The notes under the pieces: generated by a model
What the model was told of the DNA's origin: nothing
Databases searched by the model: none
Seen by the model: the letters and a program-made list of their open reading frames with translations, nothing else
Position numbers and translations under genes: made by a program
Assembly (NCBI RefSeq): GCF_000181495.1
Contig: NZ_ABCF01000005.1
Span: 1-64,000 of the forward strand
Reading direction: 5' to 3'
Length of the DNA: 64,000 nt
Source: Bacillus sp. SG-1
GTDB lineage: Bacteria > Bacillota > Bacilli > Bacillales > Bacillaceae_B
Shown: positions 1 through 9,723 of the stretch, piece by piece
Layout: every line of letters starts with the position of its first letter
Position numbering within the stretch: the stretch's first letter is position 1

Positions 1-5
1 TAAGT

Positions 6-54
6 TTTACATATAAAATACATATTTTGTAACTTATTATACAATTATGTTACA
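6..54 (-). promoter_or_regulatory. Two WalR-box-like direct repeats upstream of the M23 peptidase
   Basis: WalR (YycF) binds TGTWAH-N5-TGTWAH. In reverse orientation (DTWACA-N5-DTWACA) the sequence shows TTTACA-N5-AATACA at 6-22 and TATACA-N5-GTTACA at 38-54, each 11 of 12 positions. The two lie 32 bp apart, about three helical turns, ahead of a wall-hydrolase gene of the kind WalR commonly controls. The region is AT-rich, so chance matches are possible. Confidence 0.4.
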
Positions 55-197
55 TTATGAAAACGTTTCTCTCTAATTAACAGAATTATGGTAGATTAGT
101 AAAGTACCATTTTCAAAAATACTTATTTTTTAGGTAAAAGAGACTAAGATTATAATTGTTACCCGGTTTCTTTGTCTTTAGCTAGGAGGAAAGACCA

Positions 198-1634
198 GTG
201 GCTTGGAGAAATACTAAAGAAGAAAGTCCAAATACATTCATACATAAATCAGTTAAGCTTTTGAAAAGAGCAGCAATGACTACTATGGCATTATCTGCCA
301 TTACATTCGGATCTGCTTATGCAAACAGTGATTCCGAACTGAAGACAATCTATCATGTTTACATGGGCAGTGAATATTATGGCTCTGTAACAGATAAAGC
401 AGCCGTTGAAAAAGCAATTGAAAGCAAGCTTGACGCCGAAGAAGAAAAATACGAATCAATTGAACTGGAACTTGCCGAAGAGGTATCTTTCATACCTGAA
501 CAAGTTTTCAGGACAAACGCAAAAAATGATACAGTGATCGAACAGCTGACTGACTCGGTAGAAGCCAAAGCAAATGCTGTTGCAATCTCATTTGGAGATA
601 AACCGGCAGTATTCGTGAAAGACCAGCAAGAGGCAGAACTGACACTGAAAAAGTTGAAACTTAGGTTCGTAACAGAGGAAGAAATGAAAGAGCTTGAAGA
701 AGGAACGCCTGATTCCAATGAAGATTCCAAGCTGATCTCAGTTGAAATCTCTGAAGAAGCTAAGTTTGAAGAAACAAAAGCGGTCCCAGGAGAAGTCCTG
801 ACTGCCGATAAAGCCGTCGATTTCTTGTTAAAGGGAACTCTCGAAGAAAAGAAATACAAAGTGCAAGAAGGAGATGTTCTGGGAAGCATTGCCCAAAAAC
901 ATGACCTTACTTCAGGAAAGTTGCTTGAGCTGAATCCAGGGTTAGAAGAGGACAGTCTGCTTCAAATCGATCAGGAAATCAATGTAACTGTTTATAAACC
1001 GCTTGTTCATGTAACGGTTGAAAGAGAGCAATCTACTGTTGAGACAATTGCCTATGAAAAAGAAGTTATTGAAGATTCTTCATTGAATAAAGGCGATATC
1101 AAGGTCAAACAGGAAGGCCAGGACGGAGAAAAGGCCATGACGTACCTGACGAAAGATGAAAATGGAGTCCAGGTCAACCGTACGGTGAAAGAAGAAAAGG
1201 TTACGAAAGAACCTGTGAAATATATCGTCATCAAGGGAACAAAAGTAACTCCTTCAAGGGGATCGGGAAGCTTCGTATGGCCGACAAACGGAGGATACGT
1301 TTCTTCCAAAGTCGGACAGCGCTGGGGCAGAATGCACAAAGGGATTGATATTGCCCGTCCGAACAACCTTACGATCAAAGCCATTGATAACGGAACAGTA
1401 GTATCTGCTGGATGGGATTCAGGCGGATATGGGAATAAAGTGATCATCGACCACAATAACGGGTACCGTTCTGTATATGCACACTTGAGCAGCATCAGTG
1501 TTTCGGCAGGGCAAACGGTCTCGGCAGGTGCTTCTATCGGAAACATGGGCCAAACCGGCCAATCAACAGGTGTACACCTTCATTTGGAGGTCTACAAAAA
1601 TGGCGCGTTGGTTAATCCTTTAAGCCTCTATTAA
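198..1634 (+). CDS. Secreted M23 family metallopeptidase with LysM and G5 domains
   Basis: Probable cell-wall endopeptidase acting outside the membrane. A GTG start follows the Shine-Dalgarno AGGAGGAAAG. Residues about 22-43 form a signal segment ending near AYA-N. A LysM wall-binding domain spans about 218-265 (KYKVQEGD opening), followed by a G5-like domain about 268-345. The C-terminal M23 (LytM/DD-endopeptidase) domain holds HKGID (His380/Asp384) and HLHLEV near 460, the zinc and catalytic residues of active LytM enzymes. It sits directly upstream of walRK and has WalR-box-like sites in front, so WalR control is plausible. Family and activity are well supported; which peptide bond is cut is not visible. 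Confidence 0.9.
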   Translation: MAWRNTKEESPNTFIHKSVKLLKRAAMTTMALSAITFGSAYANSDSELKTIYHVYMGSEYYGSVTDKAAVEKAIESKLDAEEEKYESIELELAEEVSFIPEQVFRTNAKNDTVIEQLTDSVEAKANAVAISFGDKPAVFVKDQQEAELTLKKLKLRFVTEEEMKELEEGTPDSNEDSKLISVEISEEAKFEETKAVPGEVLTADKAVDFLLKGTLEEKKYKVQEGDVLGSIAQKHDLTSGKLLELNPGLEEDSLLQIDQEINVTVYKPLVHVTVEREQSTVETIAYEKEVIEDSSLNKGDIKVKQEGQDGEKAMTYLTKDENGVQVNRTVKEEKVTKEPVKYIVIKGTKVTPSRGSGSFVWPTNGGYVSSKVGQRWGRMHKGIDIARPNNLTIKAIDNGTVVSAGWDSGGYGNKVIIDHNNGYRSVYAHLSSISVSAGQTVSAGASIGNMGQTGQSTGVHLHLEVYKNGALVNPLSLY

Positions 1635-1660
1635 TCTTAACAATCAAGTTTATAATTTCA

Positions 1661-1694
1661 TGCCTCTGGCCAGCCGGCTCAGGGGCCTTTTCTT
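1661..1694 (+). terminator. Terminator after M23 peptidase
   Basis: A GC-rich stem (GCCTCTG pairing with CAGGGGC, with one wobble) is followed by CTTTTCTTT. The remaining stretch up to 1912 must hold the walR promoter; I cannot fix its -35/-10 with confidence. Confidence 0.7.
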
Positions 1695-1912
1695 TATATT
1701 CCCCGGGAGATAAAGGCTATAAACGAAATGTTAGGGAAAGATTACAATATGAAGACATTACCACTCTAAATTGGGATAAAAGATGAATTAAAGCTCATTA
1801 AATGATAAATTAGAATCAACCCGGAAAGTTATTAACCGGGCTGTTTTACACAATAAAAGCAGAAACACATTCATTTAAATACAGATAATCAGAATAAAGG
1901 AGACTTGGGACT

Positions 1913-2623
1913 ATGGATAAGAAGATACTTGTCGTTGACGATGAAAAACCGATTGCGGATATTTTGCAGTTCAACCTGAAGAAAGAAGGTTATGAAGTTC
2001 ATTGTGCATACGACGGAGACGAAGCTGTCAAAATGGCAGAAGAAATTAAGCCTGACTTAGTTCTGCTTGATATCATGCTGCCAAACCGCGATGGTATGGA
2101 AGTATGCCGTGAAATCAGAAAGAAATATGAAATGCCGATCATCATGCTGACGGCTAAAGACTCAGAAATCGATAAAGTCCTCGGGCTTGAGCTTGGTGCG
2201 GATGACTATGTAACGAAGCCGTTCAGTACAAGGGAACTGATTGCCAGAGTCAAAGCAAATCTTCGCAGACACCAGCACGGTGCTGCTCAACAGGCTGCTG
2301 AAGGAGCTAAAAACGAAATTGCTGTAGGTTCATTGGTGATTCACCCTGATGCCTATATTGTTTCAAAGAGGGGAGATACGATTGAGCTGACTCACCGTGA
2401 ATTTGAGCTGCTTCACTACCTTGCCAAGCATATCGGACAAGTCATGACCCGTGAGCACCTATTGCAAACGGTTTGGGGCTATGACTATTACGGTGATGTA
2501 CGAACAGTCGATGTAACGGTAAGACGTCTGCGGGAAAAAATCGAGGACAACCCTAGTCATCCGAATTGGATCGTGACAAGAAGAGGAGTCGGCTACTATC
2601 TCCGCAATCCGGAACAGGAGTAA
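1913..2623 (+). CDS. walR: Essential cell-wall response regulator WalR (YycF)
   Basis: OmpR/PhoB-family response regulator of the WalRK system, which adjusts peptidoglycan hydrolase expression to wall growth. The 236 residues carry a receiver domain with acidic pocket Asp9/Asp10, phospho-acceptor Asp53 (in DLVLLDIML) and Lys102, and a C-terminal winged-helix DNA-binding domain (about 130-233, [15 protein letters not shown]). Thr101 (YVTKPF) is at the position known to be phosphorylated by PrkC in B. subtilis. RBS AAAGGAG precedes the ATG. It is the first gene of a tight operon with walK 4 nt downstream, followed by walH, walI and walJ. The identification is essentially certain from sequence and synteny. 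Confidence 0.98.
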   Translation: MDKKILVVDDEKPIADILQFNLKKEGYEVHCAYDGDEAVKMAEEIKPDLVLLDIMLPNRDGMEVCREIRKKYEMPIIMLTAKDSEIDKVLGLELGADDYVTKPFSTRELIARVKANLRRHQHGAAQQAAEGAKNEIAVGSLVIHPDAYIVSKRGDTIELTHREFELLHYLAKHIGQVMTREHLLQTVWGYDYYGDVRTVDVTVRRLREKIEDNPSHPNWIVTRRGVGYYLRNPEQE

Positions 2624-2627
2624 CTAA

Positions 2628-4451
2628 ATGAAGAAAGTAGGCATCACCCGCTCGATACATTTAAAGTTCGTCTTGATTTATGTCCTGCTTATCCTTCTGG
2701 CTATGCAAATCATCAGTGTCTATTTTGTGCGTGAACTGGAAGATAAGCTGATTACGAATTTCACCAGTAATATTGAAGAGAATGTGAGCTTCTTAAAATA
2801 TAATATAAAGGAAGAAATGCTAAAGGAAAGAACGGATAAAGACTTGAGCCTGGAGGATGATATCGACCGGATTCTCAGAGACTTCAGGGGTTCCGATGTA
2901 TCCGAAGTCAGGGTAATTGACAGCAAATTCCGCATCCTTGGTTCTTCTAGGGAAGATAATCTCGATGCTGTTGGACAGCGTGCCACCGACACCATGGTGA
3001 AAAGGGTTTTCGCCACGGGGAAGGAAATAGACGAGGCCTATATCGACAATGAGACGGGCAACCGCATTTGGGTATATACCTCCCCGATCATTAATGGAAA
3101 AGATGAAATCGGCGCCATCTACCTCATTTCCAAGATAGAAAATGTCTATCAGCAATTAGAAGAAATCAATGAAATCTTTTCAACCGGTACAGTCATAGCG
3201 CTTGCCATAACCGCTATTCTTGGTGTTCTACTGGGCCAAACTGTCACAAGGCCGATATCGGATATGAGGAAACAAGCTCTTGCCATGGCAAAAGGAAACT
3301 TTTCCAGAAAAGTTAAGGTTTATGGATACGATGAAATTGGACAGCTTGCCATCACTTTTAACAACTTAACTAAAAGGCTGCAGGAAGCCCAGGCTACGAC
3401 AGAGGGCGAGAGAAGGAAGCTGTCTTCCGTCCTTTCCTATATGACGGATGGAGTTATCGCGACAGATCGCAAAGGCAGAGTCATCTTAATTAATGATCCT
3501 GCTGCTAAAATGCTGAATGTTTCACGTGAAACAGTTCTATCACAGCCGCTTGTTTCCCTCTTGGGATTGGATGAAAATTATACATTTGAGGATCTATCAA
3601 ATGAACAGGATTCCATCATATTGGATTACAGTACGAAAGAACAGCCATATATTCTAAGAGCCAATTTCTCTGTCATTCAAAAAGAAACGGGATTTGTAAA
3701 TGGAATTATAACTGTTCTTCATGATATTACCGAGCAGGAAAAGATTGATATGGAACGAAGAGACTTCGTTTCGAATGTTTCCCATGAGTTGAGAACCCCT
3801 TTGACTACAATGAGAAGCTATTTAGAAGCACTGGCAGAGGGTGCGTGGCAGGATGAAGAAATTGCCCCGCGTTTCCTCAGTGTTACCCAGGATGAAACAG
3901 AGCGTATGATTCGCCTTGTAAACGATTTGCTTCAGCTTTCTAAAATGGACAGCAAAGATTATCGTTTCAATAAAGAGTGGATTGAGTTTGTCGGCTTTTT
4001 CCACCAGATCATCGACCGTTTTGAAATGTCTAAAAACCAAAACGTAACGTTTAAGAGGCAGCTGCCTAAGACAGCACTTTTTGTGGAAATAGATAAGGAT
4101 AAATTGACTCAGGTGCTTGATAATATTATCTCCAATGCGTTGAAATACTCTCCTGAGGGCGGACTGATTGCTTTTAATGTAGTAGAAAAAGATAAAATGA
4201 TTGTCGTGAGTGTATCCGACCAGGGGCTAGGTATCCCGCAAGATAACCTGTCCAAGATCTTTGAGCGTTTTTATCGTGTAGATAAAGCACGCTCCAGACA
4301 AATGGGAGGTACTGGTTTAGGACTCGCCATTGCGAAAGAGATGATTTCAGCTCATGGCGGCAATATATGGGCGGAGAGTAAGGAAGGCAAAGGGACAACC
4401 ATTTCATTTTCACTTCCTTACGACAGTACTCAAGAGGATGAATGGCTATGA
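2628..4451 (+). CDS. walK: Cell-wall sensor histidine kinase WalK (YycG)
   Basis: Membrane sensor kinase that phosphorylates WalR. At 607 residues it matches the family. It has a TM segment near residues 10-32, an extracellular Cache/PAS-like domain to about 180, a second TM about 185-207, a HAMP domain starting at TRPISDMRKQA, a cytoplasmic PAS domain about 260-375, then HisKA with SHELRTP (His386) and a HATPase domain with DQGLGIP and GGTGLGLAIA. It starts 4 nt after walR and its 3' end overlaps walH by 10 nt, indicating translational coupling. The WalH/WalI regulators that bind its membrane segments follow directly. Confidence 0.98.
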   Translation: MKKVGITRSIHLKFVLIYVLLILLAMQIISVYFVRELEDKLITNFTSNIEENVSFLKYNIKEEMLKERTDKDLSLEDDIDRILRDFRGSDVSEVRVIDSKFRILGSSREDNLDAVGQRATDTMVKRVFATGKEIDEAYIDNETGNRIWVYTSPIINGKDEIGAIYLISKIENVYQQLEEINEIFSTGTVIALAITAILGVLLGQTVTRPISDMRKQALAMAKGNFSRKVKVYGYDEIGQLAITFNNLTKRLQEAQATTEGERRKLSSVLSYMTDGVIATDRKGRVILINDPAAKMLNVSRETVLSQPLVSLLGLDENYTFEDLSNEQDSIILDYSTKEQPYILRANFSVIQKETGFVNGIITVLHDITEQEKIDMERRDFVSNVSHELRTPLTTMRSYLEALAEGAWQDEEIAPRFLSVTQDETERMIRLVNDLLQLSKMDSKDYRFNKEWIEFVGFFHQIIDRFEMSKNQNVTFKRQLPKTALFVEIDKDKLTQVLDNIISNALKYSPEGGLIAFNVVEKDKMIVVSVSDQGLGIPQDNLSKIFERFYRVDKARSRQMGGTGLGLAIAKEMISAHGGNIWAESKEGKGTTISFSLPYDSTQEDEWL

Positions 4452-5776
4452 AATATGAACAAATTAAATCGATAATCTTGACCCTGCTTGTTGTTTCAAG
4501 TGTTTTTTTAACCTGGAACTTGTGGACCTATCAGCCCTATTTGGAACCGATTGGAGAAAGCAATATTACGGAGGATGTCATTATTAATGCTCAACAGGAA
4601 ATGCAGGATATCATCGTCCCTTTCAAGCTCCTTTATCATCGCAACGACAGGACTTATGGAACCCAAAGGAAATTTGAGATTCAAAGCATGATGGACCAAA
4701 TGTCTTCTTGGGATATCTATGGACTGAATGATATTACTAGGATGCTCACTGATGCTGAATTCAAGGAATTGGTGCATGGGGAAGACAGAGTTGAAATCAT
4801 TTTCCCTGATCTTATAACCTTTGATGTTTATAAAAGTATATTAAAGTTTAGAGATACGGACCTGCCTGCAGATACTTTTGACCGCATTATCGTCAAGACT
4901 ACGGAAGAATCTGCTGATTTCGCAGCGGTTTACTTCGTCTCCTATACAGATCAGAGAGTATATGAAAGCCGGATTAACTATTCAGCTGTACAAGCCTTTA
5001 AAGAAGATTTCGTCTCCAAATCCATTCAGCACCCGGAATACTTTAGTTATGATCCGACAGAGCGCAGGAGAATTTACCTGCCGGAAAACTCTTTGGATAT
5101 GAATAGCTATAGGTATGTGACTTCTCCTGAATCGATTGAAGGATTCGTGAATGCCTTGTTCAGTGAGCCGTCTCTTGTAAGCCATGAATATACCAATATC
5201 GGTGAGGAGTACAACGATGATTCCAGCTTAATGAGGGTAAATGTGAATAATAAGACTTTCACTTTTGTAAATATTGAGGAAGAGGCAGAGGTTGAATTAG
5301 AAACGAATATTACGGACTTAATTACCCAGACAAGCGGATTTATCAACGACCATGGCGGCTGGCCGGAGGAAGTTACCTCTTATCAGTATTTCAGTGTAAG
5401 CAAGCCGCAACGGCTCGTTCATTACCGGATGTTCGTCCATGACCTCCCTGTTTTTAATGAAAGCGGGATGGCTGAATACTCGGTAGTGCTTGGGAAGTTG
5501 AATATTTTTAAGTATTCCAGGCCTTACACAAATTTGGAAGGCATGACGAAAGATACAAACAGCGTTACTCTCCCTTCAGGCCAAGAAGTGCTTGACCGAC
5601 TCCTGGAAGACAATATCAACCCGGAGCAAATTGAAGATATTATCCCGGGATTCAAACTAACAAATGATGTATCAAGCTTCGTAATCCTCGAGCCTGCCTG
5701 GTACTATAAGTATGCAGGAGCATGGATTAGAATCCAGCCGGATGATGTTGGGAGGGGTCAGCTTGGATTGGAGTAA
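4442..5776 (+). CDS. walH: WalRK regulator WalH (YycH)
   Basis: Membrane-anchored extracytoplasmic protein that, with WalI, forms a complex with WalK and modulates its activity. The 444 residues begin with one TM segment (about 8-27, LTLLVVSSVFLTWNLW) followed by a large extracellular region, as in YycH. Two ATGs (4442, 4448) are possible; the first is given. The start overlaps the walK stop and the end overlaps the start of walI by 14 nt. Identification rests on position and architecture, since the family has little motif signature. Confidence 0.93.
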   Translation: MAMKYEQIKSIILTLLVVSSVFLTWNLWTYQPYLEPIGESNITEDVIINAQQEMQDIIVPFKLLYHRNDRTYGTQRKFEIQSMMDQMSSWDIYGLNDITRMLTDAEFKELVHGEDRVEIIFPDLITFDVYKSILKFRDTDLPADTFDRIIVKTTEESADFAAVYFVSYTDQRVYESRINYSAVQAFKEDFVSKSIQHPEYFSYDPTERRRIYLPENSLDMNSYRYVTSPESIEGFVNALFSEPSLVSHEYTNIGEEYNDDSSLMRVNVNNKTFTFVNIEEEAEVELETNITDLITQTSGFINDHGGWPEEVTSYQYFSVSKPQRLVHYRMFVHDLPVFNESGMAEYSVVLGKLNIFKYSRPYTNLEGMTKDTNSVTLPSGQEVLDRLLEDNINPEQIEDIIPGFKLTNDVSSFVILEPAWYYKYAGAWIRIQPDDVGRGQLGLE

Positions 5777-6572
5777 AACGAAAACCATTTTTATCATTGT
5801 CTTTTTGATTTTGGATATTTTCCTGTTAACCCTCTTCATAAACAAGTATAATGAAAGTCAGTATGATTTTCTTGGTGAAGCCAAGCTTGAAGATTCACTT
5901 CAACTGGAAAACATTGAATATGAGCTGCCCCTCTCAAAAGAATTCGAGAAACAGCCTTATTTAAATGCCATTACCAAAGCCTTCACTGAAGAAGAGATTC
6001 AGGAACTGAAGAATCAATCTGTTGAGATCATTGATTCCACAACGATCACCTCGAAGCTTGAAGATGGAGAATACGTGCTAAGTGAGAAATTCAAGCCCGA
6101 AGAACTCAATGATTTTATCAGCCAAAATGTCCTGCATGGGGATTCATACTCCTATTGGGGTATAGATGAAGACCAGCAGAGAGTTCTCTATTATCAAACT
6201 TATAAAGATAAACCTCTTTTTCAAAATATTAATGGGCAGCTGGTGATCTACTTTAATGAAGATCGTAAAATCGTCTCTTATACGCAGACATTGATGACAG
6301 ACTTTGAAGAATTTACCGATACAAAATCAGTCATCACTCCAATACAGGCTGTGGAGACCCTTTACGATAAAGAGAAGCTGCTGCCTGATAGCAGTATAGG
6401 AATGCCGGAAATAGGATTTTACACGCTGGTACCGGAAGCTGAAAGACAAGTAATGGCACCGGCCTGGCATTTTACCGTTACAAAGGATGGAGAATCCGAC
6501 CATCTATTTGTAAATGCCTTCGAAGGCAATATCATCGAGTTTAGCAACACAGAAAAAGAATTACTGGAGTGA
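5763..6572 (+). CDS. walI: WalRK regulator WalI (YycI)
   Basis: Partner of WalH in controlling WalK: a single N-terminal TM (about 7-27, [17 protein letters not shown]) followed by an extracytoplasmic YycH/YycI-fold domain. The reading frame is open further upstream, but the usual family N-terminus ([10 protein letters not shown]) begins at a TTG at 5763, preceded by GGGAGGGG at good spacing, giving 269 residues. The gene overlaps the end of walH, and walJ follows. TTG rather than ATG suggests modest, coupled translation. Confidence 0.93.
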   Translation: MDWSKTKTIFIIVFLILDIFLLTLFINKYNESQYDFLGEAKLEDSLQLENIEYELPLSKEFEKQPYLNAITKAFTEEEIQELKNQSVEIIDSTTITSKLEDGEYVLSEKFKPEELNDFISQNVLHGDSYSYWGIDEDQQRVLYYQTYKDKPLFQNINGQLVIYFNEDRKIVSYTQTLMTDFEEFTDTKSVITPIQAVETLYDKEKLLPDSSIGMPEIGFYTLVPEAERQVMAPAWHFTVTKDGESDHLFVNAFEGNIIEFSNTEKELLE

Positions 6573-6577
6573 GAGAA

Positions 6578-7372
6578 ATGTCTATGCATTTTAGTGTACT
6601 TGCCAGCGGCAGTACGGGGAATGCCATTTACGTTGAAACGGACCAGAACTCATTCCTCGTGGATGCTGGCCTGAGTGGAAAGCAAATGGAAGCTTTGTTT
6701 CAGAAGATTGACCGGAAAATTAAAGATTTAACAGGGATCCTTGTGACTCATGAACACAGTGATCATATAAAGGGTATAGGGATACTGGCCAGAAAGTATA
6801 ATCTTCCTATCTATGCGAACGAAAAAACATGGAAAGCCATGGATCCGTTGATCGGGAATGTACCGACCGAACAGAAATTCGAATTTGGTATGGAAAAGGT
6901 CCAATCCTTTGGTTCCCTAGATATTGAATCCTTCGGTGTTTCTCATGATGCGGCTGAACCGATGTTCTATACCTTCCATCATGAGGGAAGAAAATTGGTT
7001 CTGGTGACCGATACTGGTTATGTAAGTGACCGTATGAAAGGCATCATTTCCAATGCAAATACGTATGTGTTCGAGAGTAATCATGATGTGGACATGCTTA
7101 GAATGTGCCGTTATCCCTGGAGCATTAAACGACGCATCCTCAGTGATGTAGGACATGTTTCGAATGAGGATGCAGCCATTGCCATGAGCGAGGTATTTGG
7201 TGATCAGACAAAGAGCATCTATCTCGCCCATCTCAGCAAAGATAATAACATGAAAGACTTGGCGCGTATGAGTGTTTCTCAAACATTGGAATCCAAAGGG
7301 ATTAAAGTTGGGGAGCAATTCGATCTGCTTGATACCGATCCGAAAATCCCGACCTCACTGGTAGCGGTCTGA
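6578..7372 (+). CDS. walJ: Metallo-beta-lactamase fold protein WalJ (YycJ)
   Basis: MBL-fold hydrolase of the YycJ/WalJ family, linked in the literature to coordination of cell division with wall metabolism and to exonuclease-like activity; the substrate is not fixed by sequence. The ATG at 6578 with GGAG 8 nt upstream starts [16 protein letters not shown], the family N-terminus; an in-frame GTG at 6569 lies within the RBS. The metal-binding motif THEHSDH lies near residues 60-66, with a later DTGYVSD and SNHDVDML. It is the last gene of the wal operon, since a strong terminator follows. Confidence 0.94.
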   Translation: MSMHFSVLASGSTGNAIYVETDQNSFLVDAGLSGKQMEALFQKIDRKIKDLTGILVTHEHSDHIKGIGILARKYNLPIYANEKTWKAMDPLIGNVPTEQKFEFGMEKVQSFGSLDIESFGVSHDAAEPMFYTFHHEGRKLVLVTDTGYVSDRMKGIISNANTYVFESNHDVDMLRMCRYPWSIKRRILSDVGHVSNEDAAIAMSEVFGDQTKSIYLAHLSKDNNMKDLARMSVSQTLESKGIKVGEQFDLLDTDPKIPTSLVAV

Positions 7373-7408
7373 TGATGTTTACGCCTCTGGTTGAACAGGG
7401 AATTAAAA

Positions 7409-7441
7409 GATGAAAGCGCATTGTTGCTTTCATCTTTTTTT
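7409..7441 (+). terminator. wal operon terminator
   Basis: Perfect stem GATGAAAGC / GCTTTCATC followed by a run of seven T, separating walJ from htrA. Confidence 0.9.
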
Positions 7442-7576
7442 GGTTGTTTTAACAGGCTCCAAGTGGATAAATTTGAAAATATTTTATAAAATGAAAGCGA
7501 AAATCCATTTTACCTGACTATATTTTTGACTATGTAGGAAAATATAAAAGATGTATAGGAAAGGGTGTATCAGTAG

Positions 7577-8797
7577 ATGGGCTATTACGATCAGGATTAC
7601 GAAAATACAAGATCGAAACAAAAAGGAAATCGCGGTGGCTATTTCCTTGCTAGTCTCATTGGGATTATTCTTGGGGCTATCCTGGTGATTGTCGCACTGC
7701 CGCAGCTGGATGATTGGGATGTACTGCCGTATAACCCAGGGAGCAATCTGGCAGAAACGGATGAAGCTTATCATAATGGACAGAATGGTGAATCAAGAAA
7801 TCTATCTGTTAGTGTGACAAGCGATGTTACAGCTGCCGTTGAAAAGGCTGAAGATGCGGTTGTCGGGATAAGCAATATCCGCTCTCAAAGCTTTTGGGAA
7901 CAAACCGGACAGGAAGCTGGAACAGGATCTGGTGTCATTTATAAGAAGGCTGGCGGGAAGGCATACATAGTCACAAACTTCCATGTTATTGAAGGAGCTG
8001 ACCAGCTGGAAATAACTCTTTCTGATGGAACCAAGGTGCCTGCACAATTACGTGGCGGCGATGTATGGACAGATCTGGCTGTTCTTGAGGTTGACGGCAG
8101 TGAAATTAAGTCTGTAGCTGAATTCGGTAATTCCGATGAGCTAAAGACCGGCGAACCGGTACTTGCTATCGGGAACCCGCTTGGACTGGCATTTTCAGGT
8201 TCTGTCACTCAAGGGATAATATCTGGATTGGAACGGACCATCCCGGTAGATATTAACCAGGATGGCATGGAAGATTGGCAGGCCGAGGTTATTCAGACTG
8301 ATGCTGCAATCAACCCGGGAAATAGCGGGGGCGCACTTGTGAATATAGCAGGACAGCTGATCGGAATCAACTCCATGAAAATTGCCCAGGAAGCAGTTGA
8401 AGGGATCGGATTAGCTATTCCGATCAATGCTGCACAGCCAATCATTGAGGATCTGGAGCAATTCGGGGAAGTGAAACGCCCTGCAATGGGTGTCTCCCTC
8501 GAAAACGTAAATGAAATTACGGCTTATCATCAGCAGCAAACCCTCAATCTCCCTGAGGATGTGAAAGATGGCGTGATGATCCGCCAAGTGGTTCCTAACT
8601 CTCCCGCAGCGCAGGCAGGACTTCAGGAACTTGACGTCATTGTTGAGCTTGATGGAGAAAAGATTACCGACATTATTGCTTTAAGAAAGCACCTTTATAA
8701 TGTAAAAGATGTCGGCGATCAAATGACAGTGACGATCTATAGAAATGGTGAGCTTCAAGAGGTGGCAATGAAGCTGACAGATGAATCACGTCTATAG
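7577..8797 (+). CDS. htrC: HtrA/DegP-like membrane serine protease
   Basis: Membrane-anchored quality-control protease, equivalent by position to B. subtilis YyxA/HtrC. The 406 residues comprise an N-terminal cytoplasmic tail, one TM about 22-42, a trypsin-like domain with catalytic His136 (TNFHVIEG), Asp166 (WTDLAV) and Ser250 (NPGNSGGAL), and one C-terminal PDZ domain (about 300-395, NSPAAQAGLQELDVI). All three catalytic residues are intact. It has its own terminators on both sides and so is probably a separate transcription unit from the wal operon. The symbol is by synteny; paralogues HtrA/HtrB elsewhere in the genome cannot be excluded as closer. Confidence 0.93.
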   Translation: MGYYDQDYENTRSKQKGNRGGYFLASLIGIILGAILVIVALPQLDDWDVLPYNPGSNLAETDEAYHNGQNGESRNLSVSVTSDVTAAVEKAEDAVVGISNIRSQSFWEQTGQEAGTGSGVIYKKAGGKAYIVTNFHVIEGADQLEITLSDGTKVPAQLRGGDVWTDLAVLEVDGSEIKSVAEFGNSDELKTGEPVLAIGNPLGLAFSGSVTQGIISGLERTIPVDINQDGMEDWQAEVIQTDAAINPGNSGGALVNIAGQLIGINSMKIAQEAVEGIGLAIPINAAQPIIEDLEQFGEVKRPAMGVSLENVNEITAYHQQQTLNLPEDVKDGVMIRQVVPNSPAAQAGLQELDVIVELDGEKITDIIALRKHLYNVKDVGDQMTVTIYRNGELQEVAMKLTDESRL

Positions 8798-8810
8798 TGT
8801 GGATAACTCA

Positions 8811-8851
8811 GAAAGCAGGAAAGGGACCATTACTTTCCTGCTTTCTTTTTT
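8811..8851 (+). terminator. htrA terminator
   Basis: Long stem GAAAGCAGGAAAG / CTTTCCTGCTTTC followed by a T run. It lies between two DnaA boxes. Confidence 0.9.
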
Positions 8852-8917
8852 AATGATATGATGGCTTGTGGATAAATTAAATAGTATACAATTCAGTTTA
8901 GAGTGGAGGAAAAAACA

Positions 8918-9076
8918 ATGATTTATTGTTGCAAAGAGCATGTAGAGCTTGCGATGGACGTTATTGTGGATGAATATGAAGTTGCTCCAAAATTAGAACA
9001 ATTAACAGATAATCAGGAGTTATCCACAACCTGTGAATATTGCAATAATCAGGCAGAATATCTAGTGGCGAACTAA
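8918..9076 (+). CDS. yyzF: Small CxxH/CxxC-type cysteine protein (YyzF-like)
   Basis: A 52-residue ORF with RBS GTGGAGG and an ATG start. It begins MIYCCKEHVE and ends near TTCEYCNNQAEY, giving a C-x2-H pair near the N-terminus and a CxxC pair near the C-terminus, consistent with a small zinc-binding fold. Position between htrA and rlmH matches B. subtilis yyzF, a conserved protein of unknown function. A perfect DnaA box (9020-9028) lies inside the coding region. Confidence 0.85.
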   Translation: MIYCCKEHVELAMDVIVDEYEVAPKLEQLTDNQELSTTCEYCNNQAEYLVAN

Positions 9077-9170
9077 TATTCGCATACGATATGTGGATAG
9101 TGACTGTTGATATGTGGATAACTTCTGTGTATAACTTGTTCGTAAATTGTTTGCAAAGCGAGTGTGAATT

Positions 9171-9650
9171 GTGAATATCTCAATTGTGACAGTAGGAAAA
9201 TTAAAAGAGAAATATCTCAAGCAAGGAATCGATGAATATTTAAAACGTTTGAGTGCATACGCCAAGGTTGAAATTATTGAAGTTTCTGATGAAAAAGCCC
9301 CTGAAGAATTAAGTGAAACAGAAATGGCCCAGGTCAAGGGAAAAGAAGGAGAACGAATTCTCAGCAAGATTTCACCTGATGCCCATGTGATTGCGCTTGC
9401 TATAGAAGGAAAAATGAGAACATCTGAGGATTTGGCAGATAACCTTGATAAGCTGGCTACATACGGCAAAAGCAAAGTGACCTTCGTTATCGGAGGTTCC
9501 CTTGGATTAAGTGACGAGGTCATGAAGCGGGCAAACGAGACGCTCTCTTTTTCAAAGATGACGTTTCCCCATCAGTTGATGCGTCTTTTCTTGGTTGAAC
9601 AGGTTTATCGGGCTTTTCGGATTAATCGGAATGAACCGTATCATAAATAG
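9171..9650 (+). CDS. rlmH: 23S rRNA (pseudouridine1915-N3)-methyltransferase RlmH (YydA)
   Basis: SPOUT-class methyltransferase that uses S-adenosylmethionine to methylate pseudouridine 1915 in helix 69 of 23S rRNA on the assembled ribosome. At 159 residues it is the exact family size. It opens [16 protein letters not shown] and holds the SAM-binding knot [13 protein letters not shown] and the C-terminal [14 protein letters not shown]. The start is a GTG with only a weak GAGTG upstream, suggesting moderate translation. The DnaA-box cluster lies immediately upstream, as in B. subtilis. Confidence 0.97.
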   Translation: MNISIVTVGKLKEKYLKQGIDEYLKRLSAYAKVEIIEVSDEKAPEELSETEMAQVKGKEGERILSKISPDAHVIALAIEGKMRTSEDLADNLDKLATYGKSKVTFVIGGSLGLSDEVMKRANETLSFSKMTFPHQLMRLFLVEQVYRAFRINRNEPYHK

Positions 9651-9691
9651 TGGTATAAAATCAATAAGGAATTGTTAAAGTAGTTATAGAA

Positions 9692-9723
9692 GGGATACTG
9701 TTATTAACGGTATCCTTATTTTT
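9692..9723 (+). terminator. rlmH terminator
   Basis: Stem GGATACTG / CGGTATCC, then TTATTTTTG. The rest of the gap to 9891 has only the degV RBS (GGAGGC) as a recognisable element. Confidence 0.8.

Larger units (their letters stand above)
8798..9134. promoter_or_regulatory. DnaA-box cluster between htrA and rlmH
   Basis: The consensus DnaA box TTATCCACA (or TGTGGATAA on the other strand) occurs perfectly at 8798-8806, 8867-8875, 9020-9028 and 9113-9121. TGTGTATAA at 9126-9134 fits the relaxed TTATNCACA consensus, and TGTGGATAG at 9092-9100 has one mismatch. Six sites in 337 bp is far above chance. From memory, a DnaA-box cluster upstream of yydA (rlmH) is among the oriC-proximal DnaA-binding regions mapped in B. 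subtilis, so this is probably its equivalent. Confidence 0.85.

Noticed and set aside
377-889. 170-codon minus-strand open frame opposite the M23 peptidase gene
   Set aside because: It is Ser/Phe-rich antisense shadow of a Glu/Lys-rich gene, with no RBS and no protein-like motif.
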